NCBI RefSeq assembly: GCF_900106045.1
Contig: NZ_LT629802.1
Location: 3,534,001 to 3,598,000 of the forward strand
Reading direction: 5' to 3'
DNA from: Pseudomonas mucidolens
Lineage (GTDB): Bacteria; Pseudomonadota; Gammaproteobacteria; Pseudomonadales; Pseudomonadaceae
Length of the DNA stretch: 64,000 nt
The translations under genes and the position numbers were made by a program. The number at the start of each line of letters is the position of its first letter. Within the stretch, counting starts at the first letter, position 1. Below, piece after piece: positions 36,668 through 45,551 of this stretch. The notes beneath the pieces are model-generated. The model was not told the DNA's origin and made no database searches. It was given only the letters and a program-made list of their open reading frames with translations.

Positions 36668-37591
36668 ATGCCTGAGATCTATCATTTTTTCCAACAGCTG
36701 GTTAATGGCCTGACCATTGGCAGCACCTATGCCTTGATAGCCATTGGCTACACAATGGTTTACGGCATCATTGGAATGATCAACTTCGCCCATGGCGAGG
36801 TGTACATGATTGGTTCCTACGTGGCTTTCATTGCCCTTGCCGGGCTGGCCATGATGGGTATCCACTCACTGCCGCTGTTGATGACTGCCGCGTTCCTGGC
36901 GTCGATCATCGTGACCAGTGCCTATGGCTACAGTATCGAGCGCGTTGCTTACCGTCCCTTGCGTGGCAGCAACCGATTGATCCCGCTGATTTCCGCCATC
37001 GGCATGTCGATTTTCCTGCAGAACACCGTATTGCTGTCTCAGGACTCCAAGGACAAGTCCATTCCCAACCTGATCCCGGGGAGCTTCTCCTTCGGTCCGG
37101 GTGGCGCGCAAGAAGTGCTGATTTCCTACATGCAGATCCTGGTGTTCGTGGTCACGCTGATCGCGATGCTGGGCCTGACCCTGTTCATCTCCCGCTCCCG
37201 TCTGGGGCGCGCCTGCCGGGCCTGTGCCGAAGACATCAAAATGGCCAACCTGTTGGGCATCAATACCAACAACATCATCGCCCTGACCTTCGTCATCGGT
37301 GCCGCACTGGCGGCCGTCGCTGCCGTGTTGCTGAGCATGCAGTATGGCGTGATCAACCCCAACGCTGGATTCCTGGTAGGCCTCAAGGCCTTTACCGCAG
37401 CGGTATTGGGCGGTATCGGCAGTATTCCGGGCGCCATGCTCGGCGGGCTGGTACTGGGTGTGGCCGAGGCCTTTGGCGCCGATATCTTCGGTGACCAGTA
37501 CAAGGACGTGGTGGCATTCGGTCTTTTGGTTCTGGTGCTGTTATTCCGGCCGACCGGCATTCTGGGCCGTCCGGAGGTTGAGAAAGTATGA
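36668..37591 (+). CDS. braD: Branched-chain amino acid ABC transporter permease (BraD/LivH)
   Basis: A 307-residue inner-membrane permease with about eight hydrophobic segments. It opens [27 protein letters not shown], the LivH signature, and has the EAA-like contact loop [20 protein letters not shown] (about 178-197). It pairs with BraE to form the channel. Its end overlaps the braE start by four bases (ATGA). Confidence 0.95.
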   Translation: MPEIYHFFQQLVNGLTIGSTYALIAIGYTMVYGIIGMINFAHGEVYMIGSYVAFIALAGLAMMGIHSLPLLMTAAFLASIIVTSAYGYSIERVAYRPLRGSNRLIPLISAIGMSIFLQNTVLLSQDSKDKSIPNLIPGSFSFGPGGAQEVLISYMQILVFVVTLIAMLGLTLFISRSRLGRACRACAEDIKMANLLGINTNNIIALTFVIGAALAAVAAVLLSMQYGVINPNAGFLVGLKAFTAAVLGGIGSIPGAMLGGLVLGVAEAFGADIFGDQYKDVVAFGLLVLVLLFRPTGILGRPEVEKV

Positions 37592-38841
37592 GCAGATATC
37601 TTAAATCGGCGTTTTTCAGCGCCTTGCTGGTGTGGGCCGTGGCCTTCCCGGTCCTCGGCCTCAAACTGAGCATTGTCGGGATCAACCTTGAAGTGCATGG
37701 CACCGGTCCGGTGACCCTGACCATCATTGCCCTGTGCTCGGTACTGATGTTCCTGCGAGTGCTGTTCAGCCAGCAGGTCGGCGAGCTGTTCAAGTCCAAC
37801 CGTCGGCCGCTGGTCTCGCCCAAGGTCAGTCAGTTCCTGACCCTGCCGCGCACCCAGCGCTACATCATCGTCGGGCTGATCGCGGCCGCACTGATCTGGC
37901 CGTTCTTCGGTTCCCGTGGCGCGGTGGATATTGGTGTTTTGATCCTGATTTACGTGATGCTCGGCCTAGGGTTGAACATCGTGGTAGGTCTGGCGGGTCT
38001 GCTGGACCTGGGTTATGTAGGTTTTTACGCTGTCGGCGCCTATACCTACGCACTGTTGTCACACTACCTCGGTTGGGGATTCTGGATCTGCCTGCCAATT
38101 GCCGGAATGATGGCCGCGACCTTCGGTTTCCTCCTCGGCTTCCCCGTGTTGCGACTGCGCGGTGATTACCTGGCGATCGTGACCTTGGGTTTCGGTGAAA
38201 TCATTCGACTGTTCCTGCGTAATCTGACCGACGTCACTGGCGGACCGAACGGCATCAGCAGTATTCCAAAACCGACGTTTTTCGGGCTTCCGCTCGATAG
38301 AACTGCACCCGATGGGGGACAAACGTTCCACGAGTACTTCGGTTTGGCGTACAGCGGTTCGGACAAGATAGTATTTCTCTATCTCATCGCACTGTTGCTG
38401 GTACTGGCGACGTTGTTCGTGATCAATCGTCTGCTACGCATGCCGATCGGCCGCGCATGGGAAGCGTTGCGTGAAGATGAAATTGCCTGCCGTGCATTGG
38501 GCCTGAACCCGACAGTGATCAAACTGTCTGCCTTCACCCTCGGCGCAGCATTCGCTGGTTTTGCCGGCAGCTTCTTCGCCGCGCGTCAAGGCCTGGTGAC
38601 GCCAGAGTCATTTACCTTCCTAGAATCGGCGATCATCCTCGCCATTGTCGTACTCGGCGGGATGGGCTCTCAGTTGGGTGTCATTCTTGCTGCGATCGTA
38701 ATGACACTGCTGCCGGAGTTGATGCGTGATTTCAGCGAATACCGCATGTTGATGTTCGGCGCCCTGATGGTGCTGATGATGATCTGGCGCCCTCAAGGTC
38801 TGCTGCCCATGCAACGCCCTCACATGGAGTTGCGCAAATGA
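37588..38841 (+). CDS. braE: Branched-chain amino acid ABC transporter permease (BraE/LivM)
   Basis: A 417-residue permease, larger than BraD because of an N-terminal extension with extra membrane segments, as usual for LivM of gammaproteobacteria. Conserved motifs include [37 protein letters not shown] and the ATPase-contact loop [20 protein letters not shown]. It overlaps braD and braF by four bases each. Confidence 0.95.
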   Translation: MSRYLKSAFFSALLVWAVAFPVLGLKLSIVGINLEVHGTGPVTLTIIALCSVLMFLRVLFSQQVGELFKSNRRPLVSPKVSQFLTLPRTQRYIIVGLIAAALIWPFFGSRGAVDIGVLILIYVMLGLGLNIVVGLAGLLDLGYVGFYAVGAYTYALLSHYLGWGFWICLPIAGMMAATFGFLLGFPVLRLRGDYLAIVTLGFGEIIRLFLRNLTDVTGGPNGISSIPKPTFFGLPLDRTAPDGGQTFHEYFGLAYSGSDKIVFLYLIALLLVLATLFVINRLLRMPIGRAWEALREDEIACRALGLNPTVIKLSAFTLGAAFAGFAGSFFAARQGLVTPESFTFLESAIILAIVVLGGMGSQLGVILAAIVMTLLPELMRDFSEYRMLMFGALMVLMMIWRPQGLLPMQRPHMELRK

Positions 38842-39605
38842 GCCGCGAGATCCTGAAAGTCGAAAACCTGAGCATGCGCTTCGGCGGCCTGCTGGCGGTC
38901 AACGGCGTGGCCCTGACCGTGAAAGAGAAGCAGGTCGTGGCCTTGATCGGCCCCAACGGCGCCGGCAAGACCACGGTCTTCAACTGCCTGACTGGCTTCT
39001 ACAAGCCCAGCGGTGGCAGCATCCTGCTGGACGGCCAACCCATCCAGGGCATGGCCGGCCACGACATTGCCCGCAAGGGCGTGGTGCGCACCTTCCAGAA
39101 CGTGCGGTTGTTCAAGGACATGACGGCGGTTGAGAACCTGTTGATCGCCCAGCACCGCCACCTGAACACCAACTTCTTCGCGGGCCTGTTCAAGACTCCG
39201 GGCTTTCGTAAAAGCGAACAGGAGGCGATGGAATACGCCGCGTACTGGCTGGACAAGGTCAACCTTACCGAGTTTGCCAACCGGCCAGCCGGGACTCTGG
39301 CGTACGGCCAGCAACGGCGCCTGGAAATCGCCCGCTGCATGATGACCCGCCCACGGATCCTCATGCTCGACGAACCCGCCGCCGGCCTGAACCCCCGGGA
39401 AACCGAGGACCTCAAGGCTCTGATCAGTGTGCTGCGTGAAGAAAACAACGCCACCGTTCTGCTGATCGAACACGACATGAAGCTGGTCATGAGCATTTCC
39501 GACCATATTGTCGTGATCAATCAGGGCACGCCGTTGGCCGACGGTACACCTGAGCAGATCCGTGACAATCCTGAAGTGATCAAAGCCTACCTGGGGGAAG
39601 CGTAA
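38838..39605 (+). CDS. braF: Branched-chain amino acid ABC transporter ATPase (BraF/LivG)
   Basis: A 255-residue ATPase with Walker [10 protein letters not shown] (about 37-45), the LivG-specific signature region [12 protein letters not shown], Walker [14 protein letters not shown] and the switch histidine in LLIEHDM. It energises uptake as a heterodimer with BraG. It is directly adjacent to braG with no intervening base. Confidence 0.96.
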   Translation: MSREILKVENLSMRFGGLLAVNGVALTVKEKQVVALIGPNGAGKTTVFNCLTGFYKPSGGSILLDGQPIQGMAGHDIARKGVVRTFQNVRLFKDMTAVENLLIAQHRHLNTNFFAGLFKTPGFRKSEQEAMEYAAYWLDKVNLTEFANRPAGTLAYGQQRRLEIARCMMTRPRILMLDEPAAGLNPRETEDLKALISVLREENNATVLLIEHDMKLVMSISDHIVVINQGTPLADGTPEQIRDNPEVIKAYLGEA

Positions 39606-40307
39606 ATGCTGCAATTCGAAAACGTTTCCACCTTCTACGGCAAGATCCAGGCGCTGCACGACGTCAACGTCGAAGTGCGCCAGGGCGAAATCGTCACGCT
39701 GATCGGTGCCAACGGTGCCGGCAAGTCCACGTTGTTGATGACCCTCTGCGGTTCACCTCAGGCCCACAGCGGCAGCATCCGCTACATGGGTGAGGAGTTG
39801 GTGGGACAGCACTGCGCCGCGATCATGCGCAAGAGTATTGCCGTGGTGCCGGAAGGTCGGCGGGTATTTGCCCGCCTGACCGTGGAAGAGAACCTGTCCA
39901 TGGGTGGGTTCTTTACCGACAAGGGCGACTACCAGGAGCAAATGGACAAGGTGCTGCACCTGTTCCCCCGGCTCAAGGAACGCTTCAGCCAGCGCGGCGG
40001 CACCATGTCCGGCGGCGAGCAGCAAATGCTCGCCATTGGCCGGGCGCTGATGAGCAAGCCCAAGCTGTTGCTGCTGGACGAACCTTCCCTGGGCCTGGCG
40101 CCGATCATCATCCAGCAGATATTCGACATCATCGAACAACTGCGCAAGGACGGTGTGACGGTGTTCCTGGTCGAACAAAACGCCAACCAGGCGCTGAAAA
40201 TCGCCGACCGCGCCTATGTGCTGGAGAACGGCCGGGTGGTCATGCAGGGCAGCGGGGAACAACTGCTGACCGATCCGAAGGTGCGCGAAGCCTACCTGGG
40301 CGGTTGA
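39606..40307 (+). CDS. braG: Branched-chain amino acid ABC transporter ATPase (BraG/LivF)
   Basis: A 233-residue ATPase. Walker A is GANGAGKST, the signature is MSGGEQQMLAIGRALM, Walker B is LLLLDEPSLGLAP, and LVEQNANQALK is the H-loop region, with the Gln-Asn variation characteristic of LivF. It completes the five-gene system. A structured terminator region containing a REPIN follows. Confidence 0.96.
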   Translation: MLQFENVSTFYGKIQALHDVNVEVRQGEIVTLIGANGAGKSTLLMTLCGSPQAHSGSIRYMGEELVGQHCAAIMRKSIAVVPEGRRVFARLTVEENLSMGGFFTDKGDYQEQMDKVLHLFPRLKERFSQRGGTMSGGEQQMLAIGRALMSKPKLLLLDEPSLGLAPIIIQQIFDIIEQLRKDGVTVFLVEQNANQALKIADRAYVLENGRVVMQGSGEQLLTDPKVREAYLGG

Positions 40308-40321
40308 ACACCGAGGAACAG

Positions 40322-40525
40322 AAAACGCCCGGTTAGGGCTGGTGCTGATTAGTTAAGGGAACGCCGACTACTGTAGGAGCGAGCGTGCTCGCGAAAAACG
40401 TCAACGATAACGCGTGCATACTGGATAAACGCGGCGCCTTTGAGTTCTTCGCGAGCAAGCTCGCTCCTACAAAAAAATCCTTAACTGATCGGCACTCCCC
40501 TGTTCGGGCCGTTTTTTATTTTTTT
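40322..40525 (+). terminator. Extended braG terminator region with a REPIN nested in its hairpin
   Basis: Outer arms around AACGCCCGGTTAGGG (40324) and CCCCTGTTCGGGCCGTT (40497) and inner arms GTGCTGATTAGTTAAGG (40342) and CCTTAACTGATCGGCAC (40479) are mutually inverted, enclosing the REPIN at 40372-40471. A T-rich tail GTTTTTTATTTTTTTC follows. It looks like a terminator whose loop now contains the REPIN. Confidence 0.6.
40372..40471. repeat. REPIN, copy 2
   Basis: TGTAGGAGCGAGCGTGCTCGCGAA at the left and TTCGCGAGCAAGCTCGCTCCTACA at the right surround a spacer with AACGATAACGC. Arms and spacer motif match copy 1 at 5097-5196. This copy has intact arms. Confidence 0.85.
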
Positions 40526-40618
40526 CTACCCGGTCTGTAACGATCCCCTCCGCCCTTTCTCTAGTGGTGTAGGCAAGCAACCGCGCTTGCTGATTCAACC
40601 CACTACTGGAGATACCTC

Positions 40619-40918
40619 ATGACAAGCAAACCCCGCTCGCTGTCCGCCTCTACCCTGATTCTGGGCTGCGCCCTGAGCCTGTCAGCACTGAGCACCACCG
40701 CCCATGCGGCCGACGACATGGAGAAATGCTTCGGTGTGGCCGAAGCCGGCAAAAACGACTGCGCCGCGGGCGCTGGCACGTCCTGCGCCGGCACCTCGAA
40801 AACCAAGGATCAGGCCAACGCCTGGAAACTAGTGCCAGCCGGCACTTGCCTGGAAATCCCAAGCACCACCTCGCCGACCGGTTTTGGCCAGAAAGCCGCT
40901 TTCAGCGCCAAGTCCTGA
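40619..40918 (+). CDS. bufA: DUF2282 bufferin-type RiPP precursor
   Basis: A 99-residue secreted protein. A Sec signal peptide is cleaved after AHA (residue 30). The mature 69 residues contain four cysteines at 37, 48, 56 and 77 in the DUF2282 pattern ([33 protein letters not shown]). In bufferins, DUF692/MNIO enzymes turn such cysteines into thiooxazoles, giving a copper-sequestering metallophore. ATG 40619 follows a GGAG site. First of a four-gene operon. Which cysteines are modified cannot be read from sequence. Confidence 0.88.
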   Translation: MTSKPRSLSASTLILGCALSLSALSTTAHAADDMEKCFGVAEAGKNDCAAGAGTSCAGTSKTKDQANAWKLVPAGTCLEIPSTTSPTGFGQKAAFSAKS

Positions 40919-40944
40919 AACCCGCCAACGCCTGAGTACGGACG

Positions 40945-41835
40945 ATGACACTCGCATCTACCCACGCTGTTTTAGCAGCCCCCATCACCCAGACTCAGGC
41001 GTCCGGCCTCCCCCTTCGGGCGGGGCTGGGGCTCAAGAACGAGCATTGGCGTGAAGTGCTCGATACACGGCCCGACATCGGTTTTTTTGAAGTCCACGCC
41101 GAAAACTACATGGTGGCGGGCGGCCCGTTTCATCATTACCTGGGGTTGATCCGCGAACACTATCCGCTCGCGCTGCACGGCGTCGGGCTGTCCATCGGTG
41201 GTGAAAGTCCACTGAACCTTGAACACCTGGCATGTCTGGCCAGGCTGATCGAGCGCTATCAACCCCATTGCTTTTCCGAACACCTGGCCTGGTCCAGCCA
41301 CGGCCCGATGTTCCTCAATGATTTGTTGCCCCTGGCCTATGACGACGACGCGCTGCAGCGAGTGTGCGCGCATATCGATCAGGTACAAGACACCCTCAAA
41401 CGGCGAATGCTGCTGGAGAATCCCTCGACGTACCTGCAATTCCAGCGCTCCACCCTTGAGGAAACGGACTTCATCAGCGAGATCATTCGCCGTACGGGCT
41501 GCGGTTTACTGCTGGACGTCAACAACCTGTATGTCTCCTGCATCAACCATCAGCAAGACCCGCTGGGCTACATCGACGCGCTGCCGTTGCACGCCGTGGG
41601 CGAGATTCATCTGGCGGGTTTTGCCGAAGACACCGACAGCCTCGGTGACCGCTTACTGATTGACGATCACGGAGCGCCAATTGACAACGCCGTATGGCAC
41701 CTCTACCAACATGTACTGGCGCGGACCGGCCCCGTGGCCACGCTGATCGAACGAGACAATCAAATACCGGCATTCAGTGTGTTACACGCCGAAGCACGCC
41801 AGGCCGATCACTACCTGCGCACAGCACGTTCATGA
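40945..41835 (+). CDS. bufB: MNIO (DUF692) iron enzyme of the bufferin operon
   Basis: A 296-residue TIM-barrel multinuclear non-haem iron oxidase of the MbnB/DUF692 family. Candidate metal ligands occur in EVHAENYM (49-56), [10 protein letters not shown] (77-86, His 78), SEHLAW (111-116), LENPSTY (157-163), [10 protein letters not shown] (189-198), EIHLAGF (220-226) and DDHG (240-243). It is expected to modify precursor cysteines in the cytoplasm before export. Starts 26 bases after bufA; overlaps bufC by four bases (ATGA), so the pair is translationally coupled. Confidence 0.9.
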   Translation: MTLASTHAVLAAPITQTQASGLPLRAGLGLKNEHWREVLDTRPDIGFFEVHAENYMVAGGPFHHYLGLIREHYPLALHGVGLSIGGESPLNLEHLACLARLIERYQPHCFSEHLAWSSHGPMFLNDLLPLAYDDDALQRVCAHIDQVQDTLKRRMLLENPSTYLQFQRSTLEETDFISEIIRRTGCGLLLDVNNLYVSCINHQQDPLGYIDALPLHAVGEIHLAGFAEDTDSLGDRLLIDDHGAPIDNAVWHLYQHVLARTGPVATLIERDNQIPAFSVLHAEARQADHYLRTARS

Positions 41836-42608
41836 GCACTCACGCGATGTTTGCCCGCGCCCTGCTCGCGCCGGAGCAGGATTGCCCCGAAGGGTTGTTC
41901 AGTCGCAACGGTGCCGATCCGGCCAGTCGTTTTGCGGTGTATCGCAACAACCTCCGCAGTTCCTTGATCAACGCCCTTGCCAGCGGTTTTCCGGTGACGT
42001 TGCAATTGGTAGGTGACGCATTTTTCCGCGGCATGGCGGGACTCTATGTCCAGGCATTTCCCCCCGTCAGCCGATTGATCAGTGAATATGGCGCTGATTT
42101 CGCGGATTTCATCCAAGGGTTCCCTCCCGCGGCGAGTGTGCCCTACCTGGCCGATGTCGCACGGTTGGAACGGTCGCGGGTCAGGGCCTTTCATGCCGCC
42201 GATGCGCCGGTCATGGACCCGCAGAGCATCATCGCCGCCTTGCAACAGCCAACGGGTTTTGGCGACCTGCGCCTGCAACTGCATCCGTCCCTGGCAACGT
42301 TGAGTTCGCCTTACGCCATCATCGCTTTGTGGGCAGCACACCAGGCGGGCACCTCACTCTCCGGCGTCGATCCCCTCCATCCGCAAAGTGCACTGGTGGT
42401 GCGTGACGGCCTGGAGGTCAAGGTATTCGCCATCGACAGCGGCATGCAGGTGTTCATCAACAGCCTGGCCAACGGACGGCCATTGGACATGGCCATGACC
42501 CACGCGCTAGCGGCATGCACTGATTTTGCCCCGCAGCAATGCCTCAGGCTGCTGATCAGCCAAGGGGCTGTCACCCACTTGCATATCGAACAAAAGGTAA
42601 CGCCATGA
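41832..42608 (+). CDS. bufC: DUF2063-type (MbnC-like) partner protein of the bufferin operon
   Basis: A 258-residue cytoplasmic protein. The N-terminal half with [34 protein letters not shown] is the DUF2063 putative DNA-binding domain signature, now recognised as the usual partner of DUF692 enzymes. It is thought to help recruit the precursor, as MbnC does with MbnB. The frame is open upstream inside bufB, but the ATG at 41832 overlapping the bufB stop is clearly right. Overlaps the DoxX gene by four bases. Confidence 0.86.
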   Translation: MSTHAMFARALLAPEQDCPEGLFSRNGADPASRFAVYRNNLRSSLINALASGFPVTLQLVGDAFFRGMAGLYVQAFPPVSRLISEYGADFADFIQGFPPAASVPYLADVARLERSRVRAFHAADAPVMDPQSIIAALQQPTGFGDLRLQLHPSLATLSSPYAIIALWAAHQAGTSLSGVDPLHPQSALVVRDGLEVKVFAIDSGMQVFINSLANGRPLDMAMTHALAACTDFAPQQCLRLLISQGAVTHLHIEQKVTP

Positions 42609-43090
42609 GCACTACCCCTTCGCACCTGATACAACGGTGCATCCAGCGCTTCGAGAAAATCCCCTACAGCCTGATCGCCTGCATCGCCCGCTTTTCGATT
42701 GCCGCGGTGTTCTGGAAGTCCGGGCAAACCAAGGTCGAAGGGTTTGCCGTGGACTTGATCAGCGGCACCTTCCAATTCAACGCACCGCACTTGGCACCTT
42801 CGACCTTGCCGCTGTTTCGCAGTGAATATCACCTGCCATTGCTATCCCCGGAGCTGGCCGCGTACCTGGCTGTGCTCGCCGAACACCTGTTCCCGCTACT
42901 GATCCTGGCGGGGTTGGCCACGCGCTTCTCGGCGCTGGCCTTGCTGGGCATGACGCTGGCGATCCAGCTGTTCATCTATCCGGATGCCTACCCGACCCAT
43001 GGCACCTGGATCGCGCTGCTGCTGGTATTGATCGGCAAAGGGCCGGGACGCTTGTCGATGGATCACCTGATTGCCCGTCATTACCGCTAG
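42605..43090 (+). CDS. DoxX-family membrane protein of the bufferin operon
   Basis: A 161-residue inner-membrane protein with about four hydrophobic segments; SLIACIARFSIAAVFWKSGQTK and AEHLFPLLILAGLATRFSALALLGM are DoxX features. DoxX proteins are frequent in DUF2282-DUF692 operons, where a redox or quinone-linked role is suspected. Overlaps bufC (ATGA) and ends tail-to-tail with the LysR gene, sharing the four bases CTAG. Confidence 0.87.
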   Translation: MSTTPSHLIQRCIQRFEKIPYSLIACIARFSIAAVFWKSGQTKVEGFAVDLISGTFQFNAPHLAPSTLPLFRSEYHLPLLSPELAAYLAVLAEHLFPLLILAGLATRFSALALLGMTLAIQLFIYPDAYPTHGTWIALLLVLIGKGPGRLSMDHLIARHYR

Positions 43091-43995
43091 AGCCGGTCCA
43101 ATGCCTCGCCGCTGCGCTTGAACCAATCCACCAGATAATCCGCCAGTACCTGGGTTCGGCGCGGCAATCCTCCCTGATAAGGATGCACCAGGTACATCGG
43201 CATACTGCGCGTCTGATAGTCGCGCAGCAGCCAGCGTAAACTGCCGTCGGCCAACGGTGCCTGTAACAGATAGGACGGCAGCCGCGCGATGCCCGCACCG
43301 GCCAGGGCAGCTTTTTTCAACAGACTGTAGTGATTGGAAGCGAAGATCCCGGTAACCCGCACGCGCAGCAGTTCATGTTGCTGGTGATACAACCACTCTT
43401 CGCGGCCGCTGTAATGGCTGTTGAGCAAACAAGAGTGTGTCGTCAGCTCGGCGGGTGTCTGGGGCTCACCGTATTGCTGCAGATAGTCAGGGCTGGCGCA
43501 GGTCATTTCGTGCCAGGCCAACAATGGCCTGGCCACCAGTCGTTCATCATTGGCAACTTGCGAGCGCACCGCCAGATCGAAACCGTCCCGGGCCAGGTCG
43601 TGATAGTGGTTGCTGAGTTCCAGTTCAACCTGCACCTGCGGATATTGCCGGGAAAACTCCAGCAATAGCCCATCGAAGAAGATTTCTCCCAAGGACACCG
43701 GAACCGTCATACGCACCGGTCCCGCTATATCATCCTTGAGCCTGGCCAGCGCCTGACGCGCCCGCTCGACGTGTACCTGCAACGCCTGGGCCTGAGGCAA
43801 CAGCGCGGCGCCGGCCGCCGTCAAGCTCAGGCGGCGAGTAGTGCGGTGCAGCAACACCACCGCAAACCGGCTCTCCAACTGACTGATGCGCTTCGACAAC
43901 TGCCCTTTACTGCAACCGAGCTGCTGGGCCGCCTGGGTAAAACTTCCCGCTTCGATCAACACGGCAAACGCTGCGAGGTCATCCATTTCGCTCAT
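43087..43995 (-). CDS. LysR-family transcriptional regulator
   Basis: A 302-residue regulator. The winged helix-turn-helix DLAAFAVLIEAGSFTQAAQQLGCSKGQLSKRISQLE (about 5-39) is followed by a substrate-binding-like domain. SKGQLSKRI is the group with DNA-binding Ser-Lys-Gly typical of aldehyde/quinone-responsive members. The start is ATG 43995 (or the ATG 9 bases further on); the frame upstream to 44082 is in the divergent promoter. It is divergent from the SDR gene, which it probably controls. Control of the converging bufferin operon is less likely. Confidence 0.87.
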   Translation of the reverse strand: MSEMDDLAAFAVLIEAGSFTQAAQQLGCSKGQLSKRISQLESRFAVVLLHRTTRRLSLTAAGAALLPQAQALQVHVERARQALARLKDDIAGPVRMTVPVSLGEIFFDGLLLEFSRQYPQVQVELELSNHYHDLARDGFDLAVRSQVANDERLVARPLLAWHEMTCASPDYLQQYGEPQTPAELTTHSCLLNSHYSGREEWLYHQQHELLRVRVTGIFASNHYSLLKKAALAGAGIARLPSYLLQAPLADGSLRWLLRDYQTRSMPMYLVHPYQGGLPRRTQVLADYLVDWFKRSGEALDRL

Positions 43996-44099
43996 GGATT
44001 GTTTCCATATGAAAACCAAAGGTTGCCCATTAGCACGCTGATAGCCTCGAAAAACAACTCTAGACTGACCGCTCACCGACAAACCTGGAGGAAAGTACG

Positions 44100-44699
44100 A
44101 TGAAAATCCTGTTGATTGGCGCCAGCGGCACCATCGGTTCTGCGGTCAAGGCGAACCTGTCCCAAAGGCATGATGTGATCAGCGTGGGCCGCCAGAGCGG
44201 CGACTTCCAGGTCGACATCAGTGACAGCGCCTCGATCCGACAGCTGTTCGAACAAACCGGCAGATTCGACGCGTTGATCTGTGCCGCCGGCAGCGTCAAC
44301 TTCGTGCCCCTGGCAGACATGAGCGCCAGCGATTTCAGCCTGGGCCTGCACGACAAACTGATGGGCCAGGTCAATCTGCTGCTGATCGGTCGTGAGTTCG
44401 CCAATGATGGAGCTTCGTTTACCTTCACCACTGGCATCCTCAACCGCGATCCGATCCGCACCGGCGCCTCGGCGGCGCTGGTCAACGGTGCGCTGGACGC
44501 GTTCGTCAAGGCCGCGGCGATCGAGCTGCCACGGGGCTTGCGTATCAACGCGGTGAGCCCGACCGTAGTGGTCGAGGCGATGCACAGCTATGCGCCTTTC
44601 TTTCGCGGTTTCAAGCCGGTACCGGCATCCGAAGTGGCATTGGCCTACGCCAAAAGTGTTGAAGGGCTACAGACAGGGCAGACTTATATCGTCGGTTGA
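44100..44699 (+). CDS. Short-chain dehydrogenase/reductase
   Basis: A 199-residue SDR, shorter than the classical 250. The nucleotide-binding motif ILLIGASGTIGSAV (3-16), the CAAGSVNF strand (about 62) and a compact active-site region TGILNRDPIRTGASAALVNGALDAFVKAAA are present, but the classical YxxxK is replaced, with the catalytic tyrosine missing in this stretch (VNGALDAFVK). It resembles the small YwnB-like or bacterial SDRs that pair with LysR regulators. Substrate unknown. It is divergent from the LysR gene by about 100 bases. Confidence 0.82.
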   Translation: MKILLIGASGTIGSAVKANLSQRHDVISVGRQSGDFQVDISDSASIRQLFEQTGRFDALICAAGSVNFVPLADMSASDFSLGLHDKLMGQVNLLLIGREFANDGASFTFTTGILNRDPIRTGASAALVNGALDAFVKAAAIELPRGLRINAVSPTVVVEAMHSYAPFFRGFKPVPASEVALAYAKSVEGLQTGQTYIVG

Positions 44700-44774
44700 A
44701 TTCAACCTGTGTCCCAGGCTTGTGATGCAGCGCCAGCCTGCGTAACGTGGCGGCACTTGCCTGGAGACCCGATA

Positions 44775-45446
44775 ATGCGTGTTGCCCGTACCCTAGCGCT
44801 GTTTGCCCTGCTCCCACTGTTCACTGCTTGCCAACTGTTCGACAGCGAGCCGGCCAAACCCTCCCTGGCGGGCCTGACCCGAATGCAGGGTGAACTGACC
44901 GCCGTGGGTGAAAAGCTGTTGTTCCAGCCCTGTCACGACCAGCGTAGCTACGTGGTCAAGGATACCGGCGGCACCAGTATCCTCCAGGAGGCCGCTTCCC
45001 TGGCCGGTCAGCAGGACAAACTGTTTGTCGATTTGCGCGGCAAGTTTTCCGGTGTCGCCAGCGGCACCCAGGGTCAGGTCGATCTGCAACAACTCTATCG
45101 CGTCGAGCGCTCGACGTCGGCCTGCGATGACCCGGATTTCAAACGCATGATCCTGCGCGCCAACGGCCACAAGCCCGCCTGGGCATTGAATGTCACCAAC
45201 AAGGGCATGGTCTTGCAGCGTGAAGGCCAGCCGCCGTTGCCGGTGCCCTACGTGGAAGAGCAATTGGGCGATGGCCGCTTCAATCTCACCACCGAGGCCA
45301 ATGGCCAGCACATCGAATTGTGGGTCGCTCCACAGCGTTGCATCGACAAGGTCAGCGGCAGCCTGCAACACATGACCGCCGAGCTGCGGGTCAACGGTCA
45401 GGTACAACGTGGATGCGCGGCATTCGGCGGCTCCCGGGACGACTGA
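44775..45446 (+). CDS. Conserved lipoprotein (COG3650-like)
   Basis: A 223-residue protein whose start MRVARTLALFALLPLFTAC at 44775 contains the lipobox LFTAC (Cys 19). The frame is open to 44709, but only this start makes a signal peptide. The mature region with LFQPCHDQRSYVVKD and a second part with CDDPDFKRM and KVSGSLQHMTAELRVNGQVQRGCAAFGG suggests an NlpE-like or META-like heat-resistant beta-barrel repeat. Envelope function unknown. It follows the SDR gene closely and precedes the FAD protein. Confidence 0.78.
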   Translation: MRVARTLALFALLPLFTACQLFDSEPAKPSLAGLTRMQGELTAVGEKLLFQPCHDQRSYVVKDTGGTSILQEAASLAGQQDKLFVDLRGKFSGVASGTQGQVDLQQLYRVERSTSACDDPDFKRMILRANGHKPAWALNVTNKGMVLQREGQPPLPVPYVEEQLGDGRFNLTTEANGQHIELWVAPQRCIDKVSGSLQHMTAELRVNGQVQRGCAAFGGSRDD

Positions 45447-45551
45447 TTCGACCTGCGTGGTTTTAACATGACGGGATACCGCCATTGGGGCTTATAATCA
45501 CCGGTTTGCAAAACCGCCGGCTTTACCAAACGCCGCATACCGGATCCTGTC

